Shown: piece after piece, positions 45,536 to 54,508 of the stretch | Layout of the letters: every line of letters starts with the position of its first letter | How positions within the stretch are numbered: position 1 is the stretch's first letter | Translations under genes and position numbers: made by a program | DNA from: Gammaproteobacteria bacterium | GTDB lineage: Bacteria > Pseudomonadota > Gammaproteobacteria > JACKNK01 | DNA length: 64,000 nt | Assembly (NCBI GenBank): GCA_024234955.1 | Contig: JACKNK010000001.1 | Span: 911,766 to 975,765, forward strand | Direction of reading: 5' to 3' | The notes under the pieces: model-generated | The model's database searches: none | What the model was told of the DNA's origin: nothing | What the model saw: only the letters and a program-made list of their open reading frames with translations

Positions 45536-48229
45536 TCACGCCTCGGACGCGTCGCCCGACACGTCCGTGTCAGCCTCATCGCCGTCGGCATCGTCCTCAC
45601 CCATGCCTTCGATGCGGTCCAGACCGACCAGTTTCTCGTCCTTGGTCAGGGCGATCATCTTCACGCCCTGGGTCGCACGGCTGAGCACGGAGACTTCCGC
45701 TACCCGTGTCCGCACCAGGGTGCCACCGCTGGTGATGAGCATCAGCTCGTGGTTCTCATCGACCTGGACCGCGCCGACCACGGCACCGTTGCGCTCGGAC
45801 TCGGCCATCGCCAGCACGCCCATGCCGCCACGACCGCGCAGCGGGTATTGATCGACCGGCGTCCGTTTGCCAAAGCCGTTTTCGGTGACGGTAAGGACGT
45901 GGCCATCCCCGACCACGATCATCGCAATCACGCGCTGATCGTCGGCGGTCAGACGCATGCCGCGCACGCCGCAGGAGGAACGCCCCATCGAACGCACATC
46001 GACCTCGTTGAAGCGGATCACCTTGCCGGCGCTGGAGAACAGCATCACGTCGGAATTGCCTTCGGTCAGGGCGACATCGATCAGGTAATCGTCTTCCCGC
46101 AGATCGACGGCGATGATGCCGCTGGCGCGGGGACGCGAATAATCGCGCAACGGCGTCTTCTTGACGGTGCCGCTGGCGGTCGCGAAGAACAGATATTGAT
46201 CGGCCTCGAAGTTGCGCACCGGCAGGATCGCGTTGATGCGCTCATCCGCCTCCAAGGGCAGCAGATTGACCAGGGGCTTGCCGCGCGCGGTGCGTCCACC
46301 CTGGGGCAATTCGTATACCTTGAGCCAGTACACCCGCCCACGACTGGAGAAGCACAGGATGTAATCGTGGGTGTTGGCGATGAACAGCTTGTCGACGAAA
46401 TCCTCTTCCTTCATCGAGGTCGCCGCCTTGCCACGCCCGCCACGACGCTGCGCCTGATACGCATCCAACGACTGCGCCTTGGCGTACCCGGCGTGCGACA
46501 GGGTGACCACCACGTCTTCCTCGGTAATCAGGTCTTCCAGAGTCAGATCGAGATGCTTATCCATGATTTCGGTGCGACGCGCATCGCCGTACTGATCGCG
46601 CACCGCGACCAGTTCGTCACGGATGACCTGCATCAGACGATCCGGATCGGCGAGGATTTCCAGCAGGTCGGCGATCTGCCCCATCAGGTCCTGGAACTCG
46701 CTGATGATCTTGTCCTGTTCCAGCCCGGTCAGACGGTGCAGACGAAGATCCAGGATGGCCTGAGCCTGAATCGGAGACAGGTGATAACCGTCCTCGAGCA
46801 GACCGTATTGATCTTCCAGATCGTCCGGACGCGTGGCATTGGCCCCAGTACGATCCAGCAGCGCAGACACGCCACCCGGGGCCCAGGCTTTGGCAACCAG
46901 TTGCTCCTTGGCCTCCGCCGGATTCGGCGAACGACGGATCAATTCGATGATCTCGTCAATATTGGCCAGCGCGACCGCCAGACCTTCGAGCACATGCGCA
47001 CGGGCACGGGCTTTGCGCAATTCGAAGATGGTGCGGCGGGTCACCACCTCGCGGCGGTGTCGGATGAAGTAATCGATCAGTTGCTTCAGGTTCAGCAGGC
47101 GCGGCTGGCCATCGACCAGCGCCACCACGTTGATGCCGAACACGGTCTGCATCTGGGTATGCTTGTAGAGGTTGTTGAGCACGACCTCCGGTACCTCACC
47201 GCGACGCAGCTCGATGACCATGCGCATGCCGTCCTTGTCGGACTCATCGCGCAGCGCAGTGATACCCTCGATGCGCTTTTCCTTGACCAGTTCGGCAATC
47301 TTTTCAAGCAGACGGGCTTTGTTGACCTGGTACGGCAATTCGGTGGTAACGATGCTCTGCTTGCCACCCTCGTCGCCTTCGAAATGGGCGCGGGCGCGCA
47401 CATAGATCCGACCGCGACCGGTGTTGTAGGCCTCGCGGATACCGGCGGCACCGTTGATCAGGCCGGCGGTCGGGAAATCCGGACCGGGCACGTACTCCAT
47501 CAGCCCGTCGATATCGATGTCCGGATCGTCGATCGAGGCGATGCAGGCGTTCACGACCTCGGTCAGGTTGTGCGGCGGGATATTGGTCGCCATGCCCACC
47601 GCGATGCCGGCGGAACCGTTGACCAGCAGATTCGGGAACTTGGCCGGCAGCACCGCCGGCTCTTTTTCGGATTCGTCGTAGTTGGGGACGAAATCGACGG
47701 TTTCCTTGTCCAGGTCGGCGAGCAGTTCGGTCGCGATGCGCGCCATGCGCACCTCGGTGTAACGCATCGCCGCCGGGGCGTCGCCGTCGATGGAACCGAA
47801 GTTGCCCTGACCATCGACCAGCATGTACCGCAGCGAGAACGGCTGCGCCATGCGCACGATGGTGTCGTAGACCGCCGTGTCGCCGTGCGGGTGGTACTTA
47901 CCGATAACGTCACCGACCACGCGAGCGGATTTCTTGTAGGCCTTGTTCCAGTCGTTGCCGAGCTCGCTCATCGCGTACAGCACGCGACGATGGACGGGCT
48001 TGAGCCCGTCCCGAACGTCCGGCAAGGCGCGACCGACGATCACGCTCATGGCGTAGTCCAGGTAAGACTGGCGCATCTCGTCTTCGAGATTGCGCGGCAC
48101 TACCTCACGAGCAAAGACCTCGTTTCCGACGCCGCCATCACCAGAACCGCCACCAGAGCCATCCCCCGGGGCACCACCGGCTTCTTCCGTAACCGGCAGG
48201 TCGTTGTCGTCGTTGTCGTCGTCACTCAT
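45536..48229 (-). CDS. gyrA: DNA gyrase subunit A
   Basis: An 897-residue type II topoisomerase subunit that introduces negative supercoils with GyrB. SYLDYAMSVIVGRALPDVRD and KYHPHGDTAVYDTIVRMAQP are diagnostic, the active Tyr lies in AAMRYTEVRM, and the GyrA box in the C-terminal domain is QRRGGRGK. The quinolone-region residue aligned to E. coli Ser83 is Thr (118 here), with Asp87 kept. Unusually, about 35 extra residues rich in Asp, Glu and Gly precede the normal start. Confidence 0.97.
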   Translation of the reverse strand: MSDDDNDDNDLPVTEEAGGAPGDGSGGGSGDGGVGNEVFAREVVPRNLEDEMRQSYLDYAMSVIVGRALPDVRDGLKPVHRRVLYAMSELGNDWNKAYKKSARVVGDVIGKYHPHGDTAVYDTIVRMAQPFSLRYMLVDGQGNFGSIDGDAPAAMRYTEVRMARIATELLADLDKETVDFVPNYDESEKEPAVLPAKFPNLLVNGSAGIAVGMATNIPPHNLTEVVNACIASIDDPDIDIDGLMEYVPGPDFPTAGLINGAAGIREAYNTGRGRIYVRARAHFEGDEGGKQSIVTTELPYQVNKARLLEKIAELVKEKRIEGITALRDESDKDGMRMVIELRRGEVPEVVLNNLYKHTQMQTVFGINVVALVDGQPRLLNLKQLIDYFIRHRREVVTRRTIFELRKARARAHVLEGLAVALANIDEIIELIRRSPNPAEAKEQLVAKAWAPGGVSALLDRTGANATRPDDLEDQYGLLEDGYHLSPIQAQAILDLRLHRLTGLEQDKIISEFQDLMGQIADLLEILADPDRLMQVIRDELVAVRDQYGDARRTEIMDKHLDLTLEDLITEEDVVVTLSHAGYAKAQSLDAYQAQRRGGRGKAATSMKEEDFVDKLFIANTHDYILCFSSRGRVYWLKVYELPQGGRTARGKPLVNLLPLEADERINAILPVRNFEADQYLFFATASGTVKKTPLRDYSRPRASGIIAVDLREDDYLIDVALTEGNSDVMLFSSAGKVIRFNEVDVRSMGRSSCGVRGMRLTADDQRVIAMIVVGDGHVLTVTENGFGKRTPVDQYPLRGRGGMGVLAMAESERNGAVVGAVQVDENHELMLITSGGTLVRTRVAEVSVLSRATQGVKMIALTKDEKLVGLDRIEGMGEDDADGDEADTDVSGDASEA

Positions 48230-48440
48230 CGCGGGGACTTTCCTCGGCTTTGGCGCCTCCCTGAACAGGGTTTTCAGAGAGGCTGCAGCGGTCTTTGTAT
48301 TGGTTTATGTGACCGCTTCAAGTAAGCGCGCGAGTCTACCACATCCGGATGCCTCATCGGGCACCGCAAACCCTTGCCGAATCAGGCTCCGAGGCCAATT
48401 CACACGGCCTTTGCCTGGGCCGGGATTCCCTGCTTTTTCA

Positions 48441-48707
48441 CTAGGCGGACGTGCGTGCTGCGGCACGCACGGCACCCATCAATGAGGCGGTGTCGCGATC
48501 TGCCGGTGTGCTGTTTCCAAGCAACCAGGCATTGAGGGTGGGATCATCTAGCGCGAGGAGTTCGATGAACGCACGCTTGCCGGTTTCATCCAACCCGGCG
48601 TAGCGGGTTTCCAGATACGCGCCGAGGGCAAGATCGAGTTCCAGCATTCCGCGCCGACACTGCCAACGCAGGCGCTCGACCGTCGGCAATGGCTCCGGAT
48701 CGCTCAA
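48441..48707 (-). CDS. sdhE: Succinate dehydrogenase flavinylation factor SdhE
   Basis: An 88-residue protein with the RGM motif (LRWQCRRGMLELDLAL) needed to promote covalent FAD attachment to SdhA. Its ATG overlaps the sdhB stop (ATGA), so it is the last gene of the sdh operon. Length and fold match the family. Confidence 0.93.
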   Translation of the reverse strand: MSDPEPLPTVERLRWQCRRGMLELDLALGAYLETRYAGLDETGKRAFIELLALDDPTLNAWLLGNSTPADRDTASLMGAVRAAARTSA

Positions 48708-49396
48708 ACTGCGTCCTTGAGCATCATCGCCTTGAGCTGGCCGATCGCCCGGGTTGGATTGAGACCCTTCGGACAGACTTCCACGCAGGACATGATGGTG
48801 TGACAGCGGAACAGCTTGTACGGACCTTCCAGCGCATCAAGACGCTGAGCCGTCGCCTGATCCCGTGAATCGAGCACGAAGCGCGCCGCCGTCAGCAGCG
48901 CCTGGGGGCCCAGGAACTTGTCCGGGTTCCACCAGAACGAGGGACAGGAGGTGGAACAGCAGCCGCACATGATGCATTCGTAAAGGCCGTCGAGCTGATC
49001 GCGATGCGCCGGGCTCTGGCGAATTTCGTGCTCGGGGTTGGGTTCGGTGCGCTTCAACCAGGGATCGACCGACTGGTATTGGTTGTAGAACTGGCTCATA
49101 TCCACGACCAGATCACGGATCACCGGACGACCTGGCATCGGCCTGACCTGCACCGGTGGCTTCAATTCGGAAACCGGGGTCGTGCAGGCAAGACAGTTCA
49201 CACCGTTGACATTGACGCCATCGGAGCCGCAGACACCTTCACCGCAGGAATGCCGGAACGCGAAGGTTTCATCCTCCGCCTGAATCGCGAGCAAGGCGTC
49301 ACGGAGCATCATTCCGCGCTCGACCTCGACCTCGTAGGCCTGCATGCGCGGCTTGCTGTCGGTTTCCGGGTGATAGCGATAGATCTCGAATTTCAT
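48704..49396 (-). CDS. sdhB: Succinate dehydrogenase iron-sulfur subunit
   Basis: A 230-residue subunit that carries electrons from FAD to quinone. Cluster ligands are HSCGEGVCGSDGVNVNGVNC ([2Fe-2S]), CIMCGCCSTSCP ([4Fe-4S]) and CHTIMSCVEVCPKG ([3Fe-4S]). It opens MKFEIYRYHPETDSKPRM, matching E. coli SdhB, so ATG 49396 is used; an in-frame ATG at 49423 would add nine residues and lies next to the REP-like hairpin. Confidence 0.95.
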   Translation of the reverse strand: MKFEIYRYHPETDSKPRMQAYEVEVERGMMLRDALLAIQAEDETFAFRHSCGEGVCGSDGVNVNGVNCLACTTPVSELKPPVQVRPMPGRPVIRDLVVDMSQFYNQYQSVDPWLKRTEPNPEHEIRQSPAHRDQLDGLYECIMCGCCSTSCPSFWWNPDKFLGPQALLTAARFVLDSRDQATAQRLDALEGPYKLFRCHTIMSCVEVCPKGLNPTRAIGQLKAMMLKDAV

Positions 49397-49427
49397 CGGT
49401 TCACGCCCCAGGGACTGTGCCATGCCC

Positions 49428-49512
49428 TGTAGGAGCGGGCTTGCCCGCGAAGGACGCGCGGCGACGTTCGCGTCGCGGGAACCCGTCGTTCGCGGGCAAG
49501 CCCGCTCCTACA
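49428..49512. repeat. REP-like inverted repeat between sdhA and sdhB
   Basis: Two perfect 24-bp inverted arms, starting TGTAGGAGCGGG (49,428) and ending CCCGCTCCTACA (49,512), flank a 37-base spacer. GTAGGAGCGGGCTTGCCCGC is a common REP consensus in Pseudomonas and relatives. Transcribed, the pair would form a very stable hairpin inside the sdh operon message. Confidence 0.93.
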
Positions 49513-49534
49513 GTGAAGCTGCGTTCCAGGCTCA

Positions 49535-51295
49535 TCAATAGACCCTCGGCTTGGGCGGGAAGGTCTCCACCGTCAACGGCTTGGTGCGCACCGGCTTGTA
49601 GTCCATGACGTCCCCCGCTTTGAAATACAGACTGTGCTTCATCCATTGCATGTCGTCGCGCTCGGGGTAATCCGGCCGGGAATGCGCCCCCCGACTTTCC
49701 TTGCGATGCAAGGCAGATACCGCGATCGCCATCCCGACATCGAACAGATTATCCAGTTCCAACGCCTGGATGCGGGCGGTGTTGAAGGCCTTGGAGTGAT
49801 CGCGCAGACGCGCCCCGGCCAATCGCTCACGCAGGTCGGTCAACTTGTCGACACCCTCCTGCATGACGGCCTCGGTGCGAAATACCCCGGCATGATCTTC
49901 CATCAGTCGCTGCAGCGTGCCGCGCATCTCCGCGACCCCCGGCCCCTCACCCCCCTGCTCCCAGCGTTCCAGTGGCGCGATGGCGGCCTCGACCACAGCC
50001 TCATCGAGATTCCGGTGATAGGGGTTTTCCCGAACGTAATCGCGAATGTCCTTGCCGGCGAGACGCCCGAACACGAGGATGTCGAGCAAGGAATTGCCGC
50101 CTAGACGATTGGCGCCATGCACCGATGCGCAGGCACATTCCCCGGCGGCGTAAAGCCCGGGAACCGCCTCCTCGCCGTGCCGCTCGGGAACGACCACACG
50201 CCCGAAGCGATCGGTGGGAATCCCCCCCATGGAGTAATGCGCCGTCGGGAACACTGGTATCGGCTCATAGACCGGATCGACGCCGGCAAAGATTTTTGAA
50301 CTCTCGCGGATACCCGGCAAACGCTTGGCGATCACCGATTCATCCAGATGATCGACCTTGAGGAGCACATGGTCGGCGCGGGGGCCGCAGCCACGACCTT
50401 CCTTTATCTCGGTCATGATCGATCGGGACACCACATCGCGACTGGCGAGGTCCTTGGCGTGCGGCGCGTAGCGCTCCATGAAGCGCTCGCCGTCCTTGTT
50501 GATCAGGTAGCCGCCTTCACCGCGCACACCCTCGGAGATCAACATGCCCTTGCCGACGATACCGGTCGGATGGAACTGGAAGAACTCCATGTCCATCAGC
50601 GGCACACCGACGCGCAAAGCCATCGCCATGCCGTCGCCGGTGTTGATGTGCGCGTTGGAATTGGTACGGAAGACCTGACCGCAACCACCGGTCGCGAGCA
50701 GTGTGGTCTTGGCCTCGATGATCAGCGGATCGCCGGTGGCAATCTCGATCACCAGCGCACCGAGCACCACGCCTTCGTCGTCACGCAACAGGTTGATGGC
50801 AAACCATTCGTCGAAGAAATGTGTCTTGGCGCGCAGGTTCTGCTGATACAACGCATGCAGGATCGCATGACCGGTGCGATCCGCAGCGGCACAAGTCCGT
50901 GCGGCCTGCTCACCGCCGAAGTTCTGACTCTGACCGCCGAATTTTCGCTGATAGATGCGCCCATCCGGCAGACGCGAGAACGGCACACCGGCGTGTTCCA
51001 GCTCGTACACCGTCGGGATGGCCTCGCGACACATGAATTCGATCGCATCCTGATCCCCAAGATAATCGGAACCCTTGACCGTATCGAACATGTGCCAATG
51101 CCAGTTGTCCGGCAGCACATTCGCCAGCGCCGCGTTCACCCCGCCCTGCGCGGCCACGGTATGGGATCGTGTCGGAAACACCTTCGATACCACGGCAACG
51201 CTCAAACCGGAATTCGCCAATTGCAGCGCGGCGTTCAGCCCGGCACCGCCGGCGCCAATGATCAGGGTATCGAATCGTCTGCGCGCCAGCGCCAT
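49535..51295 (-). CDS. sdhA: Succinate dehydrogenase flavoprotein subunit
   Basis: A 586-residue flavoprotein that oxidises succinate to fumarate. It begins MALARRRFDTLIIGAGGAGL with the FAD dinucleotide-binding motif; the FAD-attachment His is in TRSHTVAAQGGVNAAL, and catalytic residues are in HPTGIVGKGMLISEGVRGEG and AVPGLYAAGECACASVHGAN. ATG 51295 is two bases after the sdhD stop region. It pairs with SdhB and the membrane anchors. Confidence 0.96.
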   Translation of the reverse strand: MALARRRFDTLIIGAGGAGLNAALQLANSGLSVAVVSKVFPTRSHTVAAQGGVNAALANVLPDNWHWHMFDTVKGSDYLGDQDAIEFMCREAIPTVYELEHAGVPFSRLPDGRIYQRKFGGQSQNFGGEQAARTCAAADRTGHAILHALYQQNLRAKTHFFDEWFAINLLRDDEGVVLGALVIEIATGDPLIIEAKTTLLATGGCGQVFRTNSNAHINTGDGMAMALRVGVPLMDMEFFQFHPTGIVGKGMLISEGVRGEGGYLINKDGERFMERYAPHAKDLASRDVVSRSIMTEIKEGRGCGPRADHVLLKVDHLDESVIAKRLPGIRESSKIFAGVDPVYEPIPVFPTAHYSMGGIPTDRFGRVVVPERHGEEAVPGLYAAGECACASVHGANRLGGNSLLDILVFGRLAGKDIRDYVRENPYHRNLDEAVVEAAIAPLERWEQGGEGPGVAEMRGTLQRLMEDHAGVFRTEAVMQEGVDKLTDLRERLAGARLRDHSKAFNTARIQALELDNLFDVGMAIAVSALHRKESRGAHSRPDYPERDDMQWMKHSLYFKAGDVMDYKPVRTKPLTVETFPPKPRVY

Positions 51296-51297
51296 GT

Positions 51298-51636
51298 TCA
51301 GCCTCCAGCGGCCAGCAGGATAATCTTGAACCCCCACAACGCGCAGGCCACCAGCCCGCCACCGAATGCGACCAACGCACTCAGGCGCCAGACGGGGGGA
51401 TGGATGTAGTCGAGCACCACATCACGGATTCCGATCCACGCGTGCCAGCACAATGCCAGCACGAACAGCAACCATGCCACCGATGCGACACCGCCGAACC
51501 GTGCCCGCCACAGTTCCACGCTTGCAGGTGGATCCAGCAACACCGCGACGATCAGATAGATGAAGAATCCGCCCAGATAAATGGCGGTAAGTCGCTGTAC
51601 GGCCCAAGCCTGGAGGCCGCTCGCCTGCCGACTCAT
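51298..51636 (-). CDS. sdhD: Succinate dehydrogenase membrane anchor subunit D
   Basis: A 112-residue protein with three membrane spans. WAVQRLTAIYLGGFFIYLIV and the haem region LALCWHAWIGIRDVVLDYIH fit SdhD, including the axial His and the quinone-site Asp-Tyr. It overlaps sdhC by 4 bp and precedes sdhA. Confidence 0.92.
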   Translation of the reverse strand: MSRQASGLQAWAVQRLTAIYLGGFFIYLIVAVLLDPPASVELWRARFGGVASVAWLLFVLALCWHAWIGIRDVVLDYIHPPVWRLSALVAFGGGLVACALWGFKIILLAAGG

Positions 51637-52016
51637 GCGCGGGACACCATGCAGATCAGCACCGCCACCACCGGCGCGGCAACCATCACCAGCCAGGCGG
51701 TATAGCGATACACCGGTTTGTGGACGCCAACATCAATGTCGAGCAGCAGATACCGGACGCCGGCAAATAGGTGATGCAGCAGCGCCCAGAGAACCGTCAG
51801 CATCAACACGCGGGCCAGGATGCCCGAGAACACCGCGCTGACCTGATCAAAGCCAGCGGCATCGCTCAGTGAGCGCTCCAGCAGATACAAGCCAACGGGC
51901 ACCAGAAAAGCCATCAGAACGCCACTGAGACGATGTGCAATGGACATCACCCCGGCGATTGGCAGACGAATCCGAAACAGATTCAGATAAACGGGACGGG
52001 TATCAGCGCGGGACAT
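51633..52016 (-). CDS. sdhC: Succinate dehydrogenase cytochrome b556 subunit
   Basis: A 127-residue anchor with RPVYLNLFRIRLPIAGVMSI followed by AHRLSGVLMAF, the SdhC signature SxxHRxSG, and a LHHLFAGVRYLLLDI haem-His region. Three spans are predicted. It is the first gene of the sdhC-D-A-B-E operon. Confidence 0.94.
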   Translation of the reverse strand: MSRADTRPVYLNLFRIRLPIAGVMSIAHRLSGVLMAFLVPVGLYLLERSLSDAAGFDQVSAVFSGILARVLMLTVLWALLHHLFAGVRYLLLDIDVGVHKPVYRYTAWLVMVAAPVVAVLICMVSRA

Positions 52017-52093
52017 CGATCACCACCGGGTGAAGAATCAAGCAAGCGTTGCCGCAGTGTAGACCGGGGAATGTCGCGATTGATGGCCGATGA

Positions 52094-52585
52094 TCAATCG
52101 TTTAGCAAGGTGCGATAAATCTCGGCATCGGACTCGGAAAAACAACAGGCCACAACACGATCAAAACGAGATTGGTATGCTTGAAAAGCCCGCATCGCAA
52201 CCTCTGCCGCCGCCCGCTTCGGGTAGCCATACACCCCCGTGCTGATGGCCGGAAACGCGATGCTGGCAATGTGGTTTTCCAAAGCAAGGGCAAAACTGTT
52301 GCGATAACACGCGGCAAGCAAATCCGCTTCTCCGTGTTGCCCACCTCGCCATACCGGTCCCACAGTGGAAATCACCCAGGCTGCCGGCAAACCGAACCCC
52401 GGGGAGATACGCGCCTCACCGGTCGGACAACCACCAAGTGTCGCGTTGTACTGTTTGAGTTCCGGCCCGGCCACGCGATGGATTGCCCCATCCACGCCAC
52501 CACCGCCAAGCAATGACGAATTTGCGGCGTTCACGATCGCATCCACGGACAGCGTCGTAATATCGGCGACCCTGATCTCGATCAC
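52094..52585 (-). CDS. Macrodomain protein (O-acetyl-ADP-ribose deacetylase type)
   Basis: A 163-residue macrodomain of the YmdB/MacroD class. DAIVNAANSSLLGGGGVDGAIHRVAG (quoted in part: NAANSSLLGGGGVDGAIH) is the ADP-ribose binding and catalytic region, and FPAISTGVYGYP closes the site. It probably removes O-acetyl or protein-linked ADP-ribose. It lies between sdh and sspB in the same direction. Confidence 0.92.
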   Translation of the reverse strand: MIEIRVADITTLSVDAIVNAANSSLLGGGGVDGAIHRVAGPELKQYNATLGGCPTGEARISPGFGLPAAWVISTVGPVWRGGQHGEADLLAACYRNSFALALENHIASIAFPAISTGVYGYPKRAAAEVAMRAFQAYQSRFDRVVACCFSESDAEIYRTLLND

Positions 52586-52597
52586 ACTGAACTCGGC

Positions 52598-53005
52598 TTA
52601 CTTGACGACGCGCAACGTCGGCTTTCGTTCGACATCCGGCAATTGCTCGGATTCGTTCTTCGGGCCAGGGCGATCTTCCGGTGGTGTCGGATCGGCATCG
52701 TCATCGCCAAAGAACATGCCTTGTCCGTTCTCTCTCGCGTAGATTGCGACGACACCGCCGATCGGCACATGCACCGTCATCGGTTGACCACCGAAACGTG
52801 CACTGAAACTGACGTCCTCATTGGTCATCAACAGCCCGCTGACGGCCCGTTGCGCGATATTCAGGACGATCCGCCCCTGTTCCACGTACTGTACCGGGAC
52901 CCGAGCCTGCGGAAACTCGGCATTGACCAGTAGATGAGGGGTCAGGCCGTTATCGACAATCCAGTCGTACAACGCCCGCAACAGATACGGCCGGCTGGAA
53001 GTCAT
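52598..53005 (-). CDS. sspB: ClpXP protease specificity-enhancing factor
   Basis: A 135-residue SspB. The N-terminal substrate-binding domain shows RPYLLRALYDWIVDNGLTPH and VLNIAQRAVSGLLMTNEDVSF. The acidic disordered linker ends in RKPTLRVVK, the ClpX-binding tail. It hands ssrA-tagged proteins to ClpXP. It follows sspA as in E. coli. Confidence 0.95.
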   Translation of the reverse strand: MTSSRPYLLRALYDWIVDNGLTPHLLVNAEFPQARVPVQYVEQGRIVLNIAQRAVSGLLMTNEDVSFSARFGGQPMTVHVPIGGVVAIYARENGQGMFFGDDDADPTPPEDRPGPKNESEQLPDVERKPTLRVVK

Positions 53006-53019
53006 TCAGGACACGGCGC

Positions 53020-53643
53020 TCAGCGCAATTCGCGCTCAGCCTCAGTGAGACTGCGGCGGAAGGCCTTGGTATTGAAGATGCGCGTCGCATATTCGGCAAT
53101 CGGAGCCGCCGAAGACGGCAGCTTCACACCCCATTTGGGGAGACGCCACAACAACGGCGCGATAATGCAGTCAACGAGACTCATCTCATCGCTCAGGTAG
53201 TACGGCTTTTCCCCGAAGGCTTCGGCGTTTTCCAGCAAGCTGGCACGCATGGCTTTTCGTGCCAAATTCGCCACTTTGTCGTCGCTGCTTTCAATATCCG
53301 CCACCAGGGAATACCAATCGCGCTGTATCCGGGAGATAAGCAGGCGCGTCATGGCGCGGCTGACCGGATCAACCGGCATCAATGGAGGATGAGGGAAACG
53401 CTCATCCAGATAATCCATGATTACCTGAGAGTCATAGAGCGTTAATTCACGATCCTGGAGTACAGGAACCTCACGGTAAGGATTGAGTTGCACAACCTCT
53501 TCCGGAAGGTTATCCAGGTCAACCAATTCCACCTCATGAGCAATGTCCTTCTCGGCAAGCACCATCCGCACACGATGCGAATAAGGGCATTCCGGACTGG
53601 TGAACAAAGTCATCACGGATCGGCGGGAGGGGGTGGTGGCCAT
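53020..53643 (-). CDS. sspA: Stringent starvation protein A
   Basis: A 207-residue glutathione-S-transferase-fold protein that binds RNA polymerase. MTLFTSPECPYSHRVRMVLA and YREVPVLQDRELTLYDSQVI are family-typical, as is the PHPP..P pocket (FPHPPLMP). ATG 53643 or 53613 could be the start. It heads the sspA-sspB pair after the bc1 operon. Confidence 0.94.
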   Translation of the reverse strand: MATTPSRRSVMTLFTSPECPYSHRVRMVLAEKDIAHEVELVDLDNLPEEVVQLNPYREVPVLQDRELTLYDSQVIMDYLDERFPHPPLMPVDPVSRAMTRLLISRIQRDWYSLVADIESSDDKVANLARKAMRASLLENAEAFGEKPYYLSDEMSLVDCIIAPLLWRLPKWGVKLPSSAAPIAEYATRIFNTKAFRRSLTEAERELR

Positions 53644-53697
53644 GCGTTACTCCAAACGTGCCCGGGCGGTCCATCTGGGCGAAAGGGACAAACAGCG

Positions 53698-53723
53698 ACG
53701 GGGTCCCGAGACCGGGACCCCGT
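53698..53723 (-). terminator. Hairpin after petC
   Basis: ACGGGGTCCC and GGGACCCCGT make a 10-bp stem with a 6-base loop between petC and sspA. On the minus strand only a broken T run follows, so termination may be partial and allow some read-through into sspA. Confidence 0.7.
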
Positions 53724-53759
53724 ACAGGTCACACTAGGATACCAGCTTCACTGCCGAGC

Positions 53760-54491
53760 TCAGTGCACGTCCTTCCAATACTCTTTCTTGAGCAGGTAAG
53801 CGACGAAGGAGAACAACAACAGGAACAGCAGCACCCACGGCCCGAGACGGGAACGCTCCAACTGCGCCGGCTCACCGAGGTAAGCCAGGAAGTTGACGAG
53901 GTCGCGCACTGCCGCGTCGTACTCAGCCGGCTGCATCGATCCGGGCTCGACCAGTTTCAGATGAGTGACCTCACCGTGCTCGTCATGCTCGGCTTCCTGC
54001 CAGCCCTGCAACTCCCACAGGACATGCGGCATGCCGACATCCTTGAACACCGTATTGTTGGTGCCCGTGGCCTTTTTCGGGTCCAGATAGAAGCTGCGGA
54101 GGTAGGTATAGACCCAGTCGGTACCCCGAGAACGGGCAATAACCGACAGATCCGGCGGGGTCTTGCCAAACCAGTCCTTGGCGCCGTCCGCCGGCATCGC
54201 CACATGCATCGGAGAATGCACCTTGGCACCGGTGAAGATCAGGTTCTCCTTGAGAAGGATCTCGGAGATACCCAGATCGCTGGCGGTACGGTTGTAACGT
54301 GCGTAGGACGCCGCATGGCAGCTCAGGCAGTAGTTCGCGAACAGCTTGAAACCGCGCTGCAGCGAGGCCTTGTCGCCCATGTCGATCTTGACGTGGTCGA
54401 GGTGGACGCCGCCGCCGCTCGCGAAGCCCGCAACCGGTGCGAGCATCAGCATCGCAGTGGCCGCGAAGGCCTTGATGGTCATCTTTTTCAT
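53760..54491 (-). CDS. petC: Cytochrome c1 of the bc1 complex
   Basis: A 243-residue membrane-anchored cytochrome. A signal peptide is followed by the haem motif CLSCH (LFANYCLSCHAASYARYNR), a Met ligand region (VGMPHVLWELQGW) and a C-terminal span (LGPWVLLFLLLFSFVAYLL). It passes electrons from the Rieske protein to soluble cytochromes such as those at 33-34 kb. Last gene of petABC. Confidence 0.95.
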   Translation of the reverse strand: MKKMTIKAFAATAMLMLAPVAGFASGGGVHLDHVKIDMGDKASLQRGFKLFANYCLSCHAASYARYNRTASDLGISEILLKENLIFTGAKVHSPMHVAMPADGAKDWFGKTPPDLSVIARSRGTDWVYTYLRSFYLDPKKATGTNNTVFKDVGMPHVLWELQGWQEAEHDEHGEVTHLKLVEPGSMQPAEYDAAVRDLVNFLAYLGEPAQLERSRLGPWVLLFLLLFSFVAYLLKKEYWKDVH

Positions 54492-54508
54492 GATGTCTTC
54501 TCCCGGCC

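Noticed and set aside
45890..47890. Quinolone-resistance mutation in gyrA
   Set aside because: Thr at the position of E. coli Ser83 is the natural residue in several wild-type species, and Asp87 is intact; no resistance can be inferred.
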